A stretch of 64,000 nucleotides of DNA from JBHOQX01 sp042408595. GTDB taxonomy: Bacteria > Chloroflexota > Chloroflexia > Chloroflexales > Roseiflexaceae. Within the stretch, counting starts at the first letter, position 1; each line of letters begins with the position of its first letter. Shown piece by piece: positions 8,105 through 16,986 of the stretch. Position numbers and translations under genes: made by a program. The stretch covers positions 17,473 through 81,472 of the forward strand of contig JBHOQX010000053.1 in the NCBI GenBank assembly GCA_042408595.1, written 5' to 3'. Under the pieces are notes generated by a model that did no database searches, was not told where the DNA came from, and saw only the letters and a list, made by a program, of their open reading frames with translations.

Positions 8105-9211
8105 ATGGCCGATCCGAAACCGGGCATCACCGCCGAGGCGGAGCTGGCTGCCGTGCGCCCACGTACGAACGCGGTGCTGCTCAAGACGGCGCTGGCCGTT
8201 GTCGGGTTGTTTGTCTTCATCCTGGCGCTCCAGCTAATCAAGGACGGCGCGAAGAGCTACGGCCGCGCGATTCTCGGCGTCCTGCATGTCACCAACCCGG
8301 TCAACTCGCTGGGCTTCGGCTGGCTGCTGGCCTACATTTTCCTCAGCGGCTCGCCGGTCGCGGCGATCGCCGTCACCTTCTTCGCATCCGGTACGATCAC
8401 CGCGCTCCAGGCATTCACAATGATCACCGGCTCGCGGCTCGGCGCGTCGTTCATCGTGCTGTTCGTCGGCTTCCTCTACTACCTGCGCGGCCACCAGCGC
8501 TCGGCCAGTATTTCGATTGGCGTGCTCGCCCTGCTGACAACCGCCGCGATCTACCTGCCGGCGCTGGTCATCGGCGCGTGGCTGCTGACCTCGGGAGCGC
8601 TCGGCGTGCCGAATGTCAGCGCCAGCACTCCGCTCTCGTCGTTGCTGGACCGCCTTTACGACCCGATCATGCGCGGCATGAAGGGCGTGGGGGTGCCGGG
8701 ATGGGTCGAGTTCATCCTCGGCATCGGCGCGCTGATGCTGGCCTTCAATCTGCTCGACCGGGCGCTGCCCGAGATGCACCCCGAACGAAGCGCGTTCCGG
8801 CGCATCGGTCGGGTGATCTATCGCCCGGTAGCGATGTTCCTGCTCGGCGCGGCGGTCACGTCGGTCACGATGTCGGTCTCGGTCTCGCTCTCGATCCTGG
8901 TGCCGCTCTCGGCGCGCGGGATGGTGCGGCGCGAGAACACGCTGCCGTATATCATGGGAGCCAACATCACTACGTTCATCGACACCCTGGTGGCGGCGCT
9001 GGTGACGGGCGGCGCGCCGGCGTTCATGATCGTGCTGGTGGAGATGCTGAGCGTCGCCGCGCTCTCGCTGGTCGTACTGGTGTGCTGCTACCGCCCATTC
9101 GAGCGTGCCATTCTGCGGCTGCAGGAGCGCATCATCCGCTCAAACCGCTCGCTCGGCGCGTTTCTGTTCGTCATGCTGCTCATCCCGCTGCTTCTCCTCT
9201 GGGTGAAGTGA
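8105..9211 (+). CDS. Na+/phosphate-cotransporter-like membrane protein
   Basis: 368 residues with about 8-9 membrane segments. It shows the two inverted QSS-type half repeats of the Na/Pi cotransporter family in weakened form: SPVAAIAVTFFASGTITALQAF near residue 85 and TSVTMSVSVSLSILVPLSA near residue 257, with MGANITTFIDT following the second. The family normally imports phosphate with sodium. The divergence of the repeats leaves other anions possible. No PhoU domain is attached. The stop overlaps the start of the following stress-protein gene by one base (TGATG), indicating coupling. Confidence 0.78.
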   Translation: MADPKPGITAEAELAAVRPRTNAVLLKTALAVVGLFVFILALQLIKDGAKSYGRAILGVLHVTNPVNSLGFGWLLAYIFLSGSPVAAIAVTFFASGTITALQAFTMITGSRLGASFIVLFVGFLYYLRGHQRSASISIGVLALLTTAAIYLPALVIGAWLLTSGALGVPNVSASTPLSSLLDRLYDPIMRGMKGVGVPGWVEFILGIGALMLAFNLLDRALPEMHPERSAFRRIGRVIYRPVAMFLLGAAVTSVTMSVSVSLSILVPLSARGMVRRENTLPYIMGANITTFIDTLVAALVTGGAPAFMIVLVEMLSVAALSLVVLVCCYRPFERAILRLQERIIRSNRSLGAFLFVMLLIPLLLLWVK

Positions 9212-10035
9212 TGCGACTGCTGATCTATGCCGGCCCCGCGCCGTCGCGGGACAAGGTGCTGACGTTCAGCGCACCGCTGGTCCAGCGGGTCGCGTCGGCG
9301 GTGGCGCTGGTGAGCGGCGGGGGCGAGGCGCAGCGCCCGCTGTTGGCGGACGCGGCGCAGCGGCTGGCTCCGCCGGCGGGTGTCTCGGTGACGCTCCTGC
9401 CGCTGCCAGGCAACGCGAACGCCGCCATCCTGCGGGCCGCGGCGGAGGGCCGGTATGATCTGGCGATCTTCGGGCGGCTGCGGCCGCGCATCCGGCGGCT
9501 GCTGCCGGGTGGGCCGGGCAAGCTGATCGCGCGGCGGCTGGAGCCGTCGGTGCTGCGGGTGCAGGGTGCGGCGCGGCCCATTCACCGCATGCTGCTGGCG
9601 AGCGGCGGCGACCAGCATACCTTCGCCAGCGTCGAGATGGCCACTCAGCTTGCCAGCCCGCTCGGCGCGTCCGTCACGCTGCTGCACGTCATTTCACAGC
9701 AGTCGATCGTCTTCGAGGGGTTCAGCCCGCGCCCTGCAGCGGTCGAGCGCTTCTTACACGGTCCCTCGCCCGAGGCAGCGACCCTGCTGGCGGCCCAGGC
9801 GCGGCTGGAACAGCGCGGCGTAGCCGCTGATGTGCGGGTACGCATCGGCCCGGTGCTGGACGAGATCCTGGCCGAACTGCGCGACGGCTACGATCTGCTG
9901 GTGATTGGTGCGCACCGAGTGGGCAGCGCCCTTGACCGCCTGCTGCTGGAGGATATCACCGGCGACTTGCTCGATGTGAGCCCGGTGCCGGTGCTGGTGG
10001 TGAAGCGGCGAGCCGTGAGCGACGGTGGCCGGTAG
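9211..10035 (+). CDS. Universal stress protein with two UspA-like domains
   Basis: 274 residues made of two tandem USP folds. The first (1-115) is degenerate. The second (about 120-268) has the recognisable LLASGGDQHTFASVEMATQLA start and the nucleotide-loop-like IGAHRVGSALDRLLLEDITGDLL followed by SPVPVLVVK. Such proteins bind ATP or modulate transporters. Coupling to the transporter gene by a 1-bp overlap suggests it senses or regulates that transporter, which is inference. Confidence 0.85.
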   Translation: MRLLIYAGPAPSRDKVLTFSAPLVQRVASAVALVSGGGEAQRPLLADAAQRLAPPAGVSVTLLPLPGNANAAILRAAAEGRYDLAIFGRLRPRIRRLLPGGPGKLIARRLEPSVLRVQGAARPIHRMLLASGGDQHTFASVEMATQLASPLGASVTLLHVISQQSIVFEGFSPRPAAVERFLHGPSPEAATLLAAQARLEQRGVAADVRVRIGPVLDEILAELRDGYDLLVIGAHRVGSALDRLLLEDITGDLLDVSPVPVLVVKRRAVSDGGR

Positions 10036-10170
10036 GGTAGATGGATCAGGAAACGTCGAGGATGGTGAGCCAGGAAGAGGGGGAGGCACGCGGCAGAGGC
10101 CAGACAGAGCGCCCCCGGTTTCCCGATCTCGCTGCCTCCTCGTCTCTCCGCCTCGCAGCCAAACTGCGCC
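10036..10170. other. Spacer between convergent genes, simple-word sequence
   Basis: 135 bp between the USP gene and the cyanophycin-synthetase-like gene. It consists of repetitive purine-rich then pyrimidine-rich words (for example CTGCCTCCTCGTCTCTCCGC). I see no clear stem or U-tract here. Confidence 0.4.
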
Positions 10171-11238
10171 CTACGTCGGCTCCGCCAGCGCCGCCGCCGC
10201 CTCTGGGCCCCCGGTCAGCCAGACGACCGGGCAGGGCGCGTAGGCCGCGAGCGCAGCGATCTCCGGCACGCCCGCGGCGAGCGCGGCCCGGCCCTCCGGC
10301 GCGGTGACGAGCAGCGGCACGCCGAGCGCGCGCGCCAGCTCCGCCCGGTCGGGGAACTCTGACAGCGGCGGCGGCAGGCCGAGCAGGGCGCAGGCGGCGC
10401 AGCGCTCGAACGGCAGCCCGCGCCGCGCCAGGTCCCCCGGCTCCAGGCCGATCACGGCGGCTTCGACCGATGGGTCGGCCAGGAGCGCGCGGGCGGCATC
10501 GAACGTGGCCGACTCGAGCAGCCCGGCCGCTATGCCGCGCGCCCGGAGCCGTTGTGCAATCGCCCGCGCAGCGGCCGGCCGCCCCTCGCCTCCGCTGATG
10601 GCGAAGACCGGGATCGTGCCCAGGCGCTCCCATTCAACCTGCACAGCGGGCTGCGGCATGGGCGCCGCCGGCCCGATAGGGATGGCATCCGGACGGATGG
10701 TGTTGCCGGCGAGCGCCGCCAGCGAGAGCGACCGCCCCCGCGCGCCGTAGCCGAGCTGAAGCTGCCCCGCATGGATGAACGCCGGCACGCCGCGGGCGCC
10801 CGCTTCGGCGATAAGCTGGAGCGCGGCGACTGGCGGGGCCTCGGCGCGGCGGCGGCGCGCGAGCTCCCACAAGGCTTCGTCCGCGTCCCAGGTCGCGCCG
10901 GCGTTCAGCCCGGCGACGACCAGGCGGGCCAGCTCCGCGCCGAGCGCCGGCGTGGGCGTCGTGAACGCGGCGGCGAGGGGCTCGCCGCCCACATCGAGCG
11001 CGCCGATCACCAAGCCGGCGCGGAGGGCGGCGTCCTTTAGCGCCTCGCGCAGCCGGCGCGCCTGGCCGCTTGCGGCCCGGCATTCCAGCAGCACAGCGGG
11101 GTGCGGGCCGAGCAGGTTCGGCCCCTCGAAGGCGAGCAGGCGAGAGATTGTGAGTTCAGCGTGCAAACGTGATGACGAGTGATGAAGAACCACCGGCGTC
11201 GGACGACGGACGAAGGGCGAATGCAGGCCGTGCAGCAT
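10171..11238 (-). CDS. Truncated cyanophycin-synthetase-like protein lacking the ATP-grasp domain
   Basis: About 355 residues with an uncertain start. The first part matches the N-terminal domain of CphA: the RLLAFEGPNLLGP start, the segment around GGEPLAAAF, then QLGYGARGRS at about 161-170, which in CphA immediately precedes the ATP-grasp domain. Here only about 45 residues follow before a Mur-ligase-like segment. In that segment the expected GTNGKTTT P-loop reads SGGEGRPAA (about 215-223), although DPSVEAAVIGLEPGDLARRGL still mirrors the CphA pattern. Both catalytic sites are therefore missing or broken. It is either a relic or a protein reused for binding. The N-terminal 27 residues are encoded by simple-word repeats and may not be translated. 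Confidence 0.6.
   Translation of the reverse strand: MLHGLHSPFVRRPTPVVLHHSSSRLHAELTISRLLAFEGPNLLGPHPAVLLECRAASGQARRLREALKDAALRAGLVIGALDVGGEPLAAAFTTPTPALGAELARLVVAGLNAGATWDADEALWELARRRRAEAPPVAALQLIAEAGARGVPAFIHAGQLQLGYGARGRSLSLAALAGNTIRPDAIPIGPAAPMPQPAVQVEWERLGTIPVFAISGGEGRPAAARAIAQRLRARGIAAGLLESATFDAARALLADPSVEAAVIGLEPGDLARRGLPFERCAACALLGLPPPLSEFPDRAELARALGVPLLVTAPEGRAALAAGVPEIAALAAYAPCPVVWLTGGPEAAAALAEPT
11201..11221. repeat. Heptamer tandem repeat (GGACGAA-type, 3 copies)
   Basis: Three 7-bp units GGACGAC, GGACGAA, GGGCGAA lie just upstream of the cyanophycin-synthetase-like homology. Related words occur around 11168-11190 and 11272-11310. The same heptamer recurs at 20614-20634. Confidence 0.7.
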
Positions 11239-11474
11239 GGTACAACTGTGATCGTGGCCGGGCTGGCGTTCGTCCTTTGTCTGTCGTCTTCGGTCTGCTG
11301 CCGTCCCCACGAATCATAGCCCACAGTGGGCGGGCGTCAAGCCGGTGTGTCGGTACAGGTGGCTCCGTGTGGCTTCTGCCGGCGCGGGTGCCCGGCGCGT
11401 TTCTCGGGCACGGCGCAGGGATGCGATCCGCATCCCCGCGCCCGCTGTGCCCACCGCGCCCGCGGCGGCGCACC

Positions 11475-14400
11475 TCACCGCGCCTCGAGCGGCAGATACG
11501 TCCTGCGCTCGCCGAACGAGACGGTGATCGTCGCGCGGCCCGCCAGGCCGCTGCTGTCCGTCACGGTCAGCGTGATGTCGTACATCCCGCGCGGCAGCAG
11601 CAGGCTCGCCGACCGCCCCGTGCTGAAGTTCGTCTGCGCCGTGCCGCCCGCCGGCGCGTACGACCAGACGAAGGCGCTGTCCGGCAGCGTCCCGTCCTCC
11701 AGGTCGCTCGCGTCGCCGGTGAAGGTCGTCCCGTCGGCTGCGCTGAGTGTGGCGCCGGGCAGCGGCCCGCTGATCGACACCGACGGCGGCTTGCTGGCCA
11801 CGGTGAATGTGCTATTCGAGTCGTCCTGAGCGGTGTTGAAGCCGTCGGTCACGAGGACGCGGATCTTGCCCTGGCTGCTGCCCGGCAGCGTGATGGTGTC
11901 CACCTGGTACGAGGTGCCGGTCACGCCGTAGGCCACTGGCCGCCACGTCGCCCCGTTGTCCGGCGAGTAGAGGACGGTGAAGGTCAACGGGTCGCCGTCC
12001 GGGTCGCTGGCGCTCCAGGTGATCGTCTGCACCCCGTTCCAGTTCTCGCCGCCGTTCGGCGCGGTGACCGTCACCGACGGCGCGCCGCTCGACTTACTGA
12101 TCGTGTCGAGGACCTGATTGCCGCGTTTCAGCACGATCTTTGCGACATTCTCCTGCGCCGGGAGCTGGAAGTTGAACGGCACGACAGCGCGCGGCTCGCC
12201 CTCTACGTCGATAAAGCCGGCGGCAAAGGTGAACGGCTGGCCGATGACGTTCCCGCCGCTGTCCTGCAGCTCGATCGCGTAGTCGCCCGGCGAACTGATG
12301 CTGGCCTCCAGCGCCGGCTGCACCAGCACCGGGTCGAGGCTGCCCGTGCCGTTGCGGTTGAGCTGGCCGGAAATGTAATAGAAATTGGCCGCCGCGTTCG
12401 GGCGGGCCAGCAGCGCCGCCTCCGCGCTCAGGGCCGACGGCGCGAAGCTGGTGAACTCGCGCTGCCAGCGGTAGGGCGATGTCCACTTCGTCGGCGAGCC
12501 GCTGGACTGGCAGTACGACATAAAGTCCGGCCAGTTGGCCGCGACGACCGTCGAACCACCCCACGGCAGCCGCGTGTCGAAACCAACCTCACGGATGTTG
12601 TCGTTGTTCGGCGGCGTCGGCCAGCTCCCGTCCGGGCCGGTCGCGCCACACCCCCAGGTGTTATCGCGCAGGTAGGTGTTGCCGTCGCCGAGCACGACCG
12701 TGGTGCAGCCGGCCGGGATCGGGCCGCCGGTGTACTGGATGGCGTTGTTGCAGGCCGGGTTGGCGACATGCCGGCCCCAGGTGCCGGTCGAGCTGCGGTC
12801 GAGGTTGTGGTTGATCTCGTGCGCCATCGTTCCTTCCAGCGAGGTACCGAGGAACCCGGCCGCGACACGCCCGGCGCCGCCGCCCCACACCGGGTCGGAG
12901 AGGCCACCCCCGGTGGTGCGGAAGCCATAGACCTGGTCGGGCAGGTCGAACGGCGCCTTGCCGGTGAAGATCACACTCAGCACCCACGCCAGCACCGCCC
13001 CGTTGTAGTACTTGTTCAGCCGGGAGATGGTGTCCTCGAGCGAATTGTTGCCGACCGCGCCGATATCCTGCCACGGCTTGTGGACGAAGCGCACGTCCGG
13101 CACGGGGTAGACGGCGCGCATATAGCTTTCCTGCTGGCTGATCGCCGCGTCGCTCGCCAGGTTCGGCGAGGCCGCCGTGCCCTGATTGATCGGCACCACC
13201 CACACCAGCGGCGTCTTGCGCGTCTGGAAGGTGAGCGTGCTCGCGCCGGAGAAGATCGGCCCGCCGGTGAGCCGCGCCGCGCCTACCTGGAAGGCCACCC
13301 CGCCGGCGGCGATCCAGCTCGCCGGAAGCTGGAAGTTGCCGCTGTCGTTCAGTTGCGCCCGATTCGGCGCCGGTTTGGCCGCGACGAGCTGGGCCAGCGG
13401 CGAGCCGGGCAAATCAAGCCCGCCGCGCGCGCCGTAGAGGTAGGTGATCGCCGGCTCGACGCTCGCGCCGGTGCTGCGGACGTATGTCCGTGCGACGGTC
13501 GTCTTGTTCGCCACCAGCGGAAGCGCGTTGGCAGCCGTCTGGATCGCCTGCGTCACTTCGAGCGGGTTGGCGCTGAAGGCGATCCCCGCGCCGCTGGAGG
13601 GCGGCAGCGCCGCCGGGGCGAGCGAGATGGTGATCAGGTTGCTGAAGTCGCTGTCGAAAGAAATCGGGATGTTGTCGGTGAAGCCCGGGTTGCCCGAGGC
13701 GACGCGCAGGCCCATGCGGGCGCTGCCGCCGGGCGCCGCCCCGATCTCGCGGAGGTCGATGCCGAACTCCCAGACACGGTGGGACGCGCAGGAGAGGCGC
13801 GGGAAGGTGAAGCGCAGCGTGCCGTCGGCGAAGAAGCAGCCGAAGCCGGGGCCGAGGCTGGAGCGGATCGGGCCGCTCAGGACGGTCCATTGCCCGGGGC
13901 CGAGGTAGCGCTGGATGCGCATGTTGTTCGTGCCGGGCACCGTGGCGTACTGCAGGTCGGTGTCAGGGTCGATCTGGCCGTTGCGGTTGGTGTCGAACGT
14001 CAGCCAGAAGTAATCCGGGCTCTGGCTGGATGGCGGATCGTTGCCGGTATCGTCGAGCACGTCCACCAGCAGGTACAAACGGATGCCATCGTTCACGGCG
14101 GTGATGAAGCCGTGCTCGAACGGGATGCGGTTCGGGTTGGTCCACTCGCCGAAGCCGAGGAAGCCGTCGATCGACGGCGGTGCGCCCGTGCCGATCGAGG
14201 TGAGCGACAGCGCGCCGCACGGATTGCCGACCACCATGTTCATAAACAGGTTCTGCCCGTCGGCGGTCATCGCCGACGGAGCGCCGCTGAACCCCCACAG
14301 CGCGTAGCAGCGTGCGCCGGCGCTCTGGGTCGTCAGCGGAAGGTAGTTCGGATTCGAGACATCGCGCCCGAGCGGCGCGGCCAGCGACTGGTTCGGGCGG

Positions 14401-14942
14401 TAGATTTCGACAACGTTCTGGCTGGCGGTGTACAGCGCCAGGATGCGGTTGGCCGGGACCGCGACCGGATTCGGCGCGGCGAAGACCGGATGCGACGGGT
14501 AGATCGTGTAGATCGATGTACCACCGCCGTGCGCGCCGTTGCCCCAGCCGATCTGGAGGCTGAGCCTGCCGAAGTAAGCGTAGCCGCCCTCGCCGACGCC
14601 CACAATCGGCTTGTTGGCACGGTTGATGTTATTGACGGCCTCGGGCGTGCCCCATGTGCCCAGGTTGCCGGTGTCGTCACCGATGATGATCGCGTCATCG
14701 GCGCTGAAGTTGAACGCGGCGGCGCTGGCGAGCGGCACCAGATCGACTTGCAGACCGCGGCTGGTCAGCAGGGTGTTGAAGCTGTCGCGCGCCACGGCGT
14801 CGGTGTTGTAGACATACGCGACGCGGTTATTGGGGCCGGCGCGCGCCGGTTGTGGCGGCGCAGCCCCGGCGAAGGCGGCGGCGAGCAGCAGCGCCACCAG
14901 CATGAGGACGTGGACGGCCCTGGGCTTCCCTCGGAGCGACAT
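11475..14942 (-). CDS. Large secreted zinc metalloprotease-like protein with PKD/Ig-type C-terminal domains
   Basis: 1155 residues. The start at 14942 follows GAGGAGG by 8 nt. Residues 1-35 are a signal peptide with a hydrophobic core and an ARAG cleavage region. The N-terminal part (to about 240) resembles a Rossmann-like domain (AIIIGDDTGNLG, VGVGEGGYAYFG). Next is a carbohydrate-binding-like beta domain (about 250-450). The catalytic motif is HEINH (H708, E709, H712), followed by a candidate Met-turn DFMSYC with M808, a metzincin-like layout, although the usual third His at HxxxxxH+ is not in the standard place. Several Cys pairs suggest an exported fold. Two Ig/PKD-like domains close the protein. 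No sorting signal or anchor is visible, so release from the cell is likely. Confidence 0.75.
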   Translation of the reverse strand: MSLRGKPRAVHVLMLVALLLAAAFAGAAPPQPARAGPNNRVAYVYNTDAVARDSFNTLLTSRGLQVDLVPLASAAAFNFSADDAIIIGDDTGNLGTWGTPEAVNNINRANKPIVGVGEGGYAYFGRLSLQIGWGNGAHGGGTSIYTIYPSHPVFAAPNPVAVPANRILALYTASQNVVEIYRPNQSLAAPLGRDVSNPNYLPLTTQSAGARCYALWGFSGAPSAMTADGQNLFMNMVVGNPCGALSLTSIGTGAPPSIDGFLGFGEWTNPNRIPFEHGFITAVNDGIRLYLLVDVLDDTGNDPPSSQSPDYFWLTFDTNRNGQIDPDTDLQYATVPGTNNMRIQRYLGPGQWTVLSGPIRSSLGPGFGCFFADGTLRFTFPRLSCASHRVWEFGIDLREIGAAPGGSARMGLRVASGNPGFTDNIPISFDSDFSNLITISLAPAALPPSSGAGIAFSANPLEVTQAIQTAANALPLVANKTTVARTYVRSTGASVEPAITYLYGARGGLDLPGSPLAQLVAAKPAPNRAQLNDSGNFQLPASWIAAGGVAFQVGAARLTGGPIFSGASTLTFQTRKTPLVWVVPINQGTAASPNLASDAAISQQESYMRAVYPVPDVRFVHKPWQDIGAVGNNSLEDTISRLNKYYNGAVLAWVLSVIFTGKAPFDLPDQVYGFRTTGGGLSDPVWGGGAGRVAAGFLGTSLEGTMAHEINHNLDRSSTGTWGRHVANPACNNAIQYTGGPIPAGCTTVVLGDGNTYLRDNTWGCGATGPDGSWPTPPNNDNIREVGFDTRLPWGGSTVVAANWPDFMSYCQSSGSPTKWTSPYRWQREFTSFAPSALSAEAALLARPNAAANFYYISGQLNRNGTGSLDPVLVQPALEASISSPGDYAIELQDSGGNVIGQPFTFAAGFIDVEGEPRAVVPFNFQLPAQENVAKIVLKRGNQVLDTISKSSGAPSVTVTAPNGGENWNGVQTITWSASDPDGDPLTFTVLYSPDNGATWRPVAYGVTGTSYQVDTITLPGSSQGKIRVLVTDGFNTAQDDSNSTFTVASKPPSVSISGPLPGATLSAADGTTFTGDASDLEDGTLPDSAFVWSYAPAGGTAQTNFSTGRSASLLLPRGMYDITLTVTDSSGLAGRATITVSFGERRTYLPLEAR

Positions 14943-15928
14943 TGCGGTACCTCCTCGACGAACGAGCACGAAGACAGCCGCCCGGATCCATCGACGGGCA
15001 GGCGGAGTGGAAGCCTATCGGGGTTCTGCTCGACGCGGGTGTATGGGCCGGGGCGGGCGCCCGGCGATGGGAACGGCCAGGTATTCGCTTGCCCTGCGCC
15101 TGATCCGCACCACGTCTCTTAGAATTGGTACGAGTTGACAGGGCTGACGATCACCTGTAGCTGTCAGCCTTGTTTCGTCGACCCGACCTTGTGTCGCTTC
15201 AACGCGGCCCGTTGTCACCGCTATCGCAGCCCGATCTGATTCGCGATGATGGCGACACGGCCATGCTCGCAGGATCGCTATAGGACGCGCGGCCGCTGGC
15301 AACGCGAGAGGGATGGAAAGCTGCGACCTCACACCTCCCCAGGCGGCACTGCCATTCGCACAGGCGCTCTGGAGGCTCGTCGGATGCTGACGCGAGCCAG
15401 GGAATTTCTTCCTGGTAGCTAACAGAACGCAATAGATGGGGAAATTCGCCGTGCCCGGGGCACGATGCCAGCCCGAGCGGCGGATAACGGAAGGCAGAAG
15501 GCGTCAGAAGCCGTCTGCAATGGGGGGTTGGGGGCTGCGCCCTCCAAGATTCCTGATGCCGCGGCGCGGGGTAGGATGTCGTCTGGGGGCCTGCGCCCCT
15601 CACCCCCCCGCTGGACGCGCTGCAGACAGCTTCTAAGCAGGCGACTCCGGCCGCACCCATACATGCCGCGGTGGGCGTCGCGCAGGGACTCGTGCGCTTC
15701 CGAATCAGGAAATGAGGGATCGGGGTTCAGGCATTCTGTGGGTCTGGCTTCGGTGCCCGCGGCTGCACGCGTTCCGGCAGCATGTGCCAGGGGCTCACGG
15801 TAGGGGGCGTCATTGCGCTGGCACATCCGCCCGATCCAGGCCCGAAAGGCCTGCTGGACGCCGCTGGGAGACTGCCATTCGCTCTTTGCGCGTCATCAAC
15901 GCTGCACGTTGCCCTCCGAACGTTGCAC
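14943..15928. other. Long intergenic region without convincing genes
   Basis: 986 bp between the protease start and the end of the first glycosyltransferase. Open frames here are GC-bias artefacts without ribosome sites. Visible items are a 7-bp inverted repeat (15142-15148 with 15163-15169, then a short T-rich stretch on the plus strand), a G-rich block near 15520-15600 resembling the hairpins at 50987 and 57344, and a copy of AGAAGCTGTCTG (minus strand, about 15625-15637). Simple-word repeats begin at about 15890. Confidence 0.5.
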
Positions 15929-16966
15929 TCACCAAAGCCCGCGCAGCACCTGCCAATACACAACCACGCGCCGGGCGCGCAGCGGGCGCCGATGACCGAG
16001 CAGCCACTTTCCGGCCTCCACGGCCAGCTCAGCAGCATAGGCCGCCAGCAGGAAGAGCCAGAGCAGCGTGGCGAAGCCGGGGCCGTAGGTCATCCGGGCA
16101 TCGCGCAGGCGGCTGCGCTGGAAGGTGATGTAGCGCCGCGCCGGGGCCTGCTCGCTGCTCTTCCCTTCGTGGTGAACGATCTCGGCGTCCGGCAGAAAGA
16201 CGATCTTGTAGGGTTCGGGGGTCGGGGGTCGGGGGTCGGGGGTCGGGGTAGGCGCTCCTGCCCCCTGCCCCCTGATCCGTCGCTGCCACTCCAGCTCCTC
16301 CGAATACATCGCGAAGCCCTCGTCCAGCAGGCCGGCCCGCTCAACAGCCGCGCGCCGCACCAGCAGCGCCGCGCCGACCAGCCAGTCCACCTCCTGTTCC
16401 ACATCGTCCGGCCGGTCCGCGCAGCGGTAGCGCCGCGCCCAGGGGTTGCCCGGCCAGCATTGCTCCAGCGGCGTGCTCTCCCAGAAATAGACCCCCGGCG
16501 TCGGGAAGCGCCGCCGCGACGGCTGCGGGCGGCCGTCGGGGTAGCGCAGCCGCGGCCCGACCACCGCCACGTCCGGGTGCGCCGCCAGGTAGCGCACCAG
16601 CCGCGGGATGGCATCGCCGACGACCTCGGCGTCGGGGTTGAGGAGCAGGACAAGCTCAACATTCAACGTGCAGCGTTCAAGGGTCGCACATGCCGAACGC
16701 TGCGCTTCGCGCGCTGAACGCAGCACTGCGCGCAGCGCAACGTTGTTCCCGCCCGCGAAGCCGAGGTTGCGCCCCGGCTCCAGCAACAGCACATCCGGAT
16801 GGCGCTCGCGCAGCATCGCCGGCGTCCCATCACTCGAGGCGTTGTCCACAACGATCACGCGGTAGGCGATGCCGCTCCCGGCGAGCGAGGCGTGGACGCT
16901 CCGGATGCAGCGGTCTAGCAGCTCGCGCGTGTTCCAGGAGACGATAATAATGGCGAGAGCAGGCAT
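15929..16966 (-). CDS. Family 2 glycosyltransferase (rhamnosyltransferase WbbL-like) with two low-complexity inserts
   Basis: 345 residues. The GT-A fold is clear: IIIVSWNTRELL (6-17), VVDNASSDGT (39-48), the donor-site strand LVLLLNPDAEVV (105-116) and MYSEELEWQRRI (220-231). These enzymes add a sugar to a polysaccharide acceptor at the inner face of the membrane. A hydrophobic segment lies near the C-terminus. Two stretches are foreign to the family. Residues about 81-104 lie between NNVALRA and LVLLLNPD, and residues about 236-252 (APTPTPDPRPPTPEP) are encoded by a 7-bp tandem repeat. The stop codon falls in another word patch. Activity is plausible because the inserts sit in loops. Confidence 0.85.
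   Translation of the reverse strand: MPALAIIIVSWNTRELLDRCIRSVHASLAGSGIAYRVIVVDNASSDGTPAMLRERHPDVLLLEPGRNLGFAGGNNVALRAVLRSAREAQRSACATLERCTLNVELVLLLNPDAEVVGDAIPRLVRYLAAHPDVAVVGPRLRYPDGRPQPSRRRFPTPGVYFWESTPLEQCWPGNPWARRYRCADRPDDVEQEVDWLVGAALLVRRAAVERAGLLDEGFAMYSEELEWQRRIRGQGAGAPTPTPDPRPPTPEPYKIVFLPDAEIVHHEGKSSEQAPARRYITFQRSRLRDARMTYGPGFATLLWLFLLAAYAAELAVEAGKWLLGHRRPLRARRVVVYWQVLRGLW
16216..16249. repeat. (CGGGGGT)4 heptamer array inside a glycosyltransferase gene
   Basis: Four perfect 7-bp units (16216-16243) and a fifth missing one G (16244-16249). Because 7 is not a multiple of 3, gain or loss of one unit would shift the reading frame of the glycosyltransferase. Confidence 0.9.
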
Positions 16967-16986
16967 AGTGACGAGAAGTCAGACAG

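Noticed and set aside
11169..15122. A 1300-codon plus-strand frame opposite the metalloprotease
   Set aside because: It is the antisense shadow of the protease gene. The product is Arg-rich with no domains, and the minus strand has a signal peptide, HExxH and a ribosome site.
15142..15180. Possible terminator with stem GGCTGAC/GTCAGCC
   Set aside because: The stem is 7 bp with a 14-nt loop and the T-stretch is interrupted. No plus-strand gene ends here.
16205..16262. Regularly spaced G-rich units that might be read as a CRISPR-like or G-quadruplex control array
   Set aside because: Units are 7 bp in direct contact with no spacers, so it is not CRISPR. A G-quadruplex is possible, but the heptamer explanation is enough and the array is inside a coding frame.
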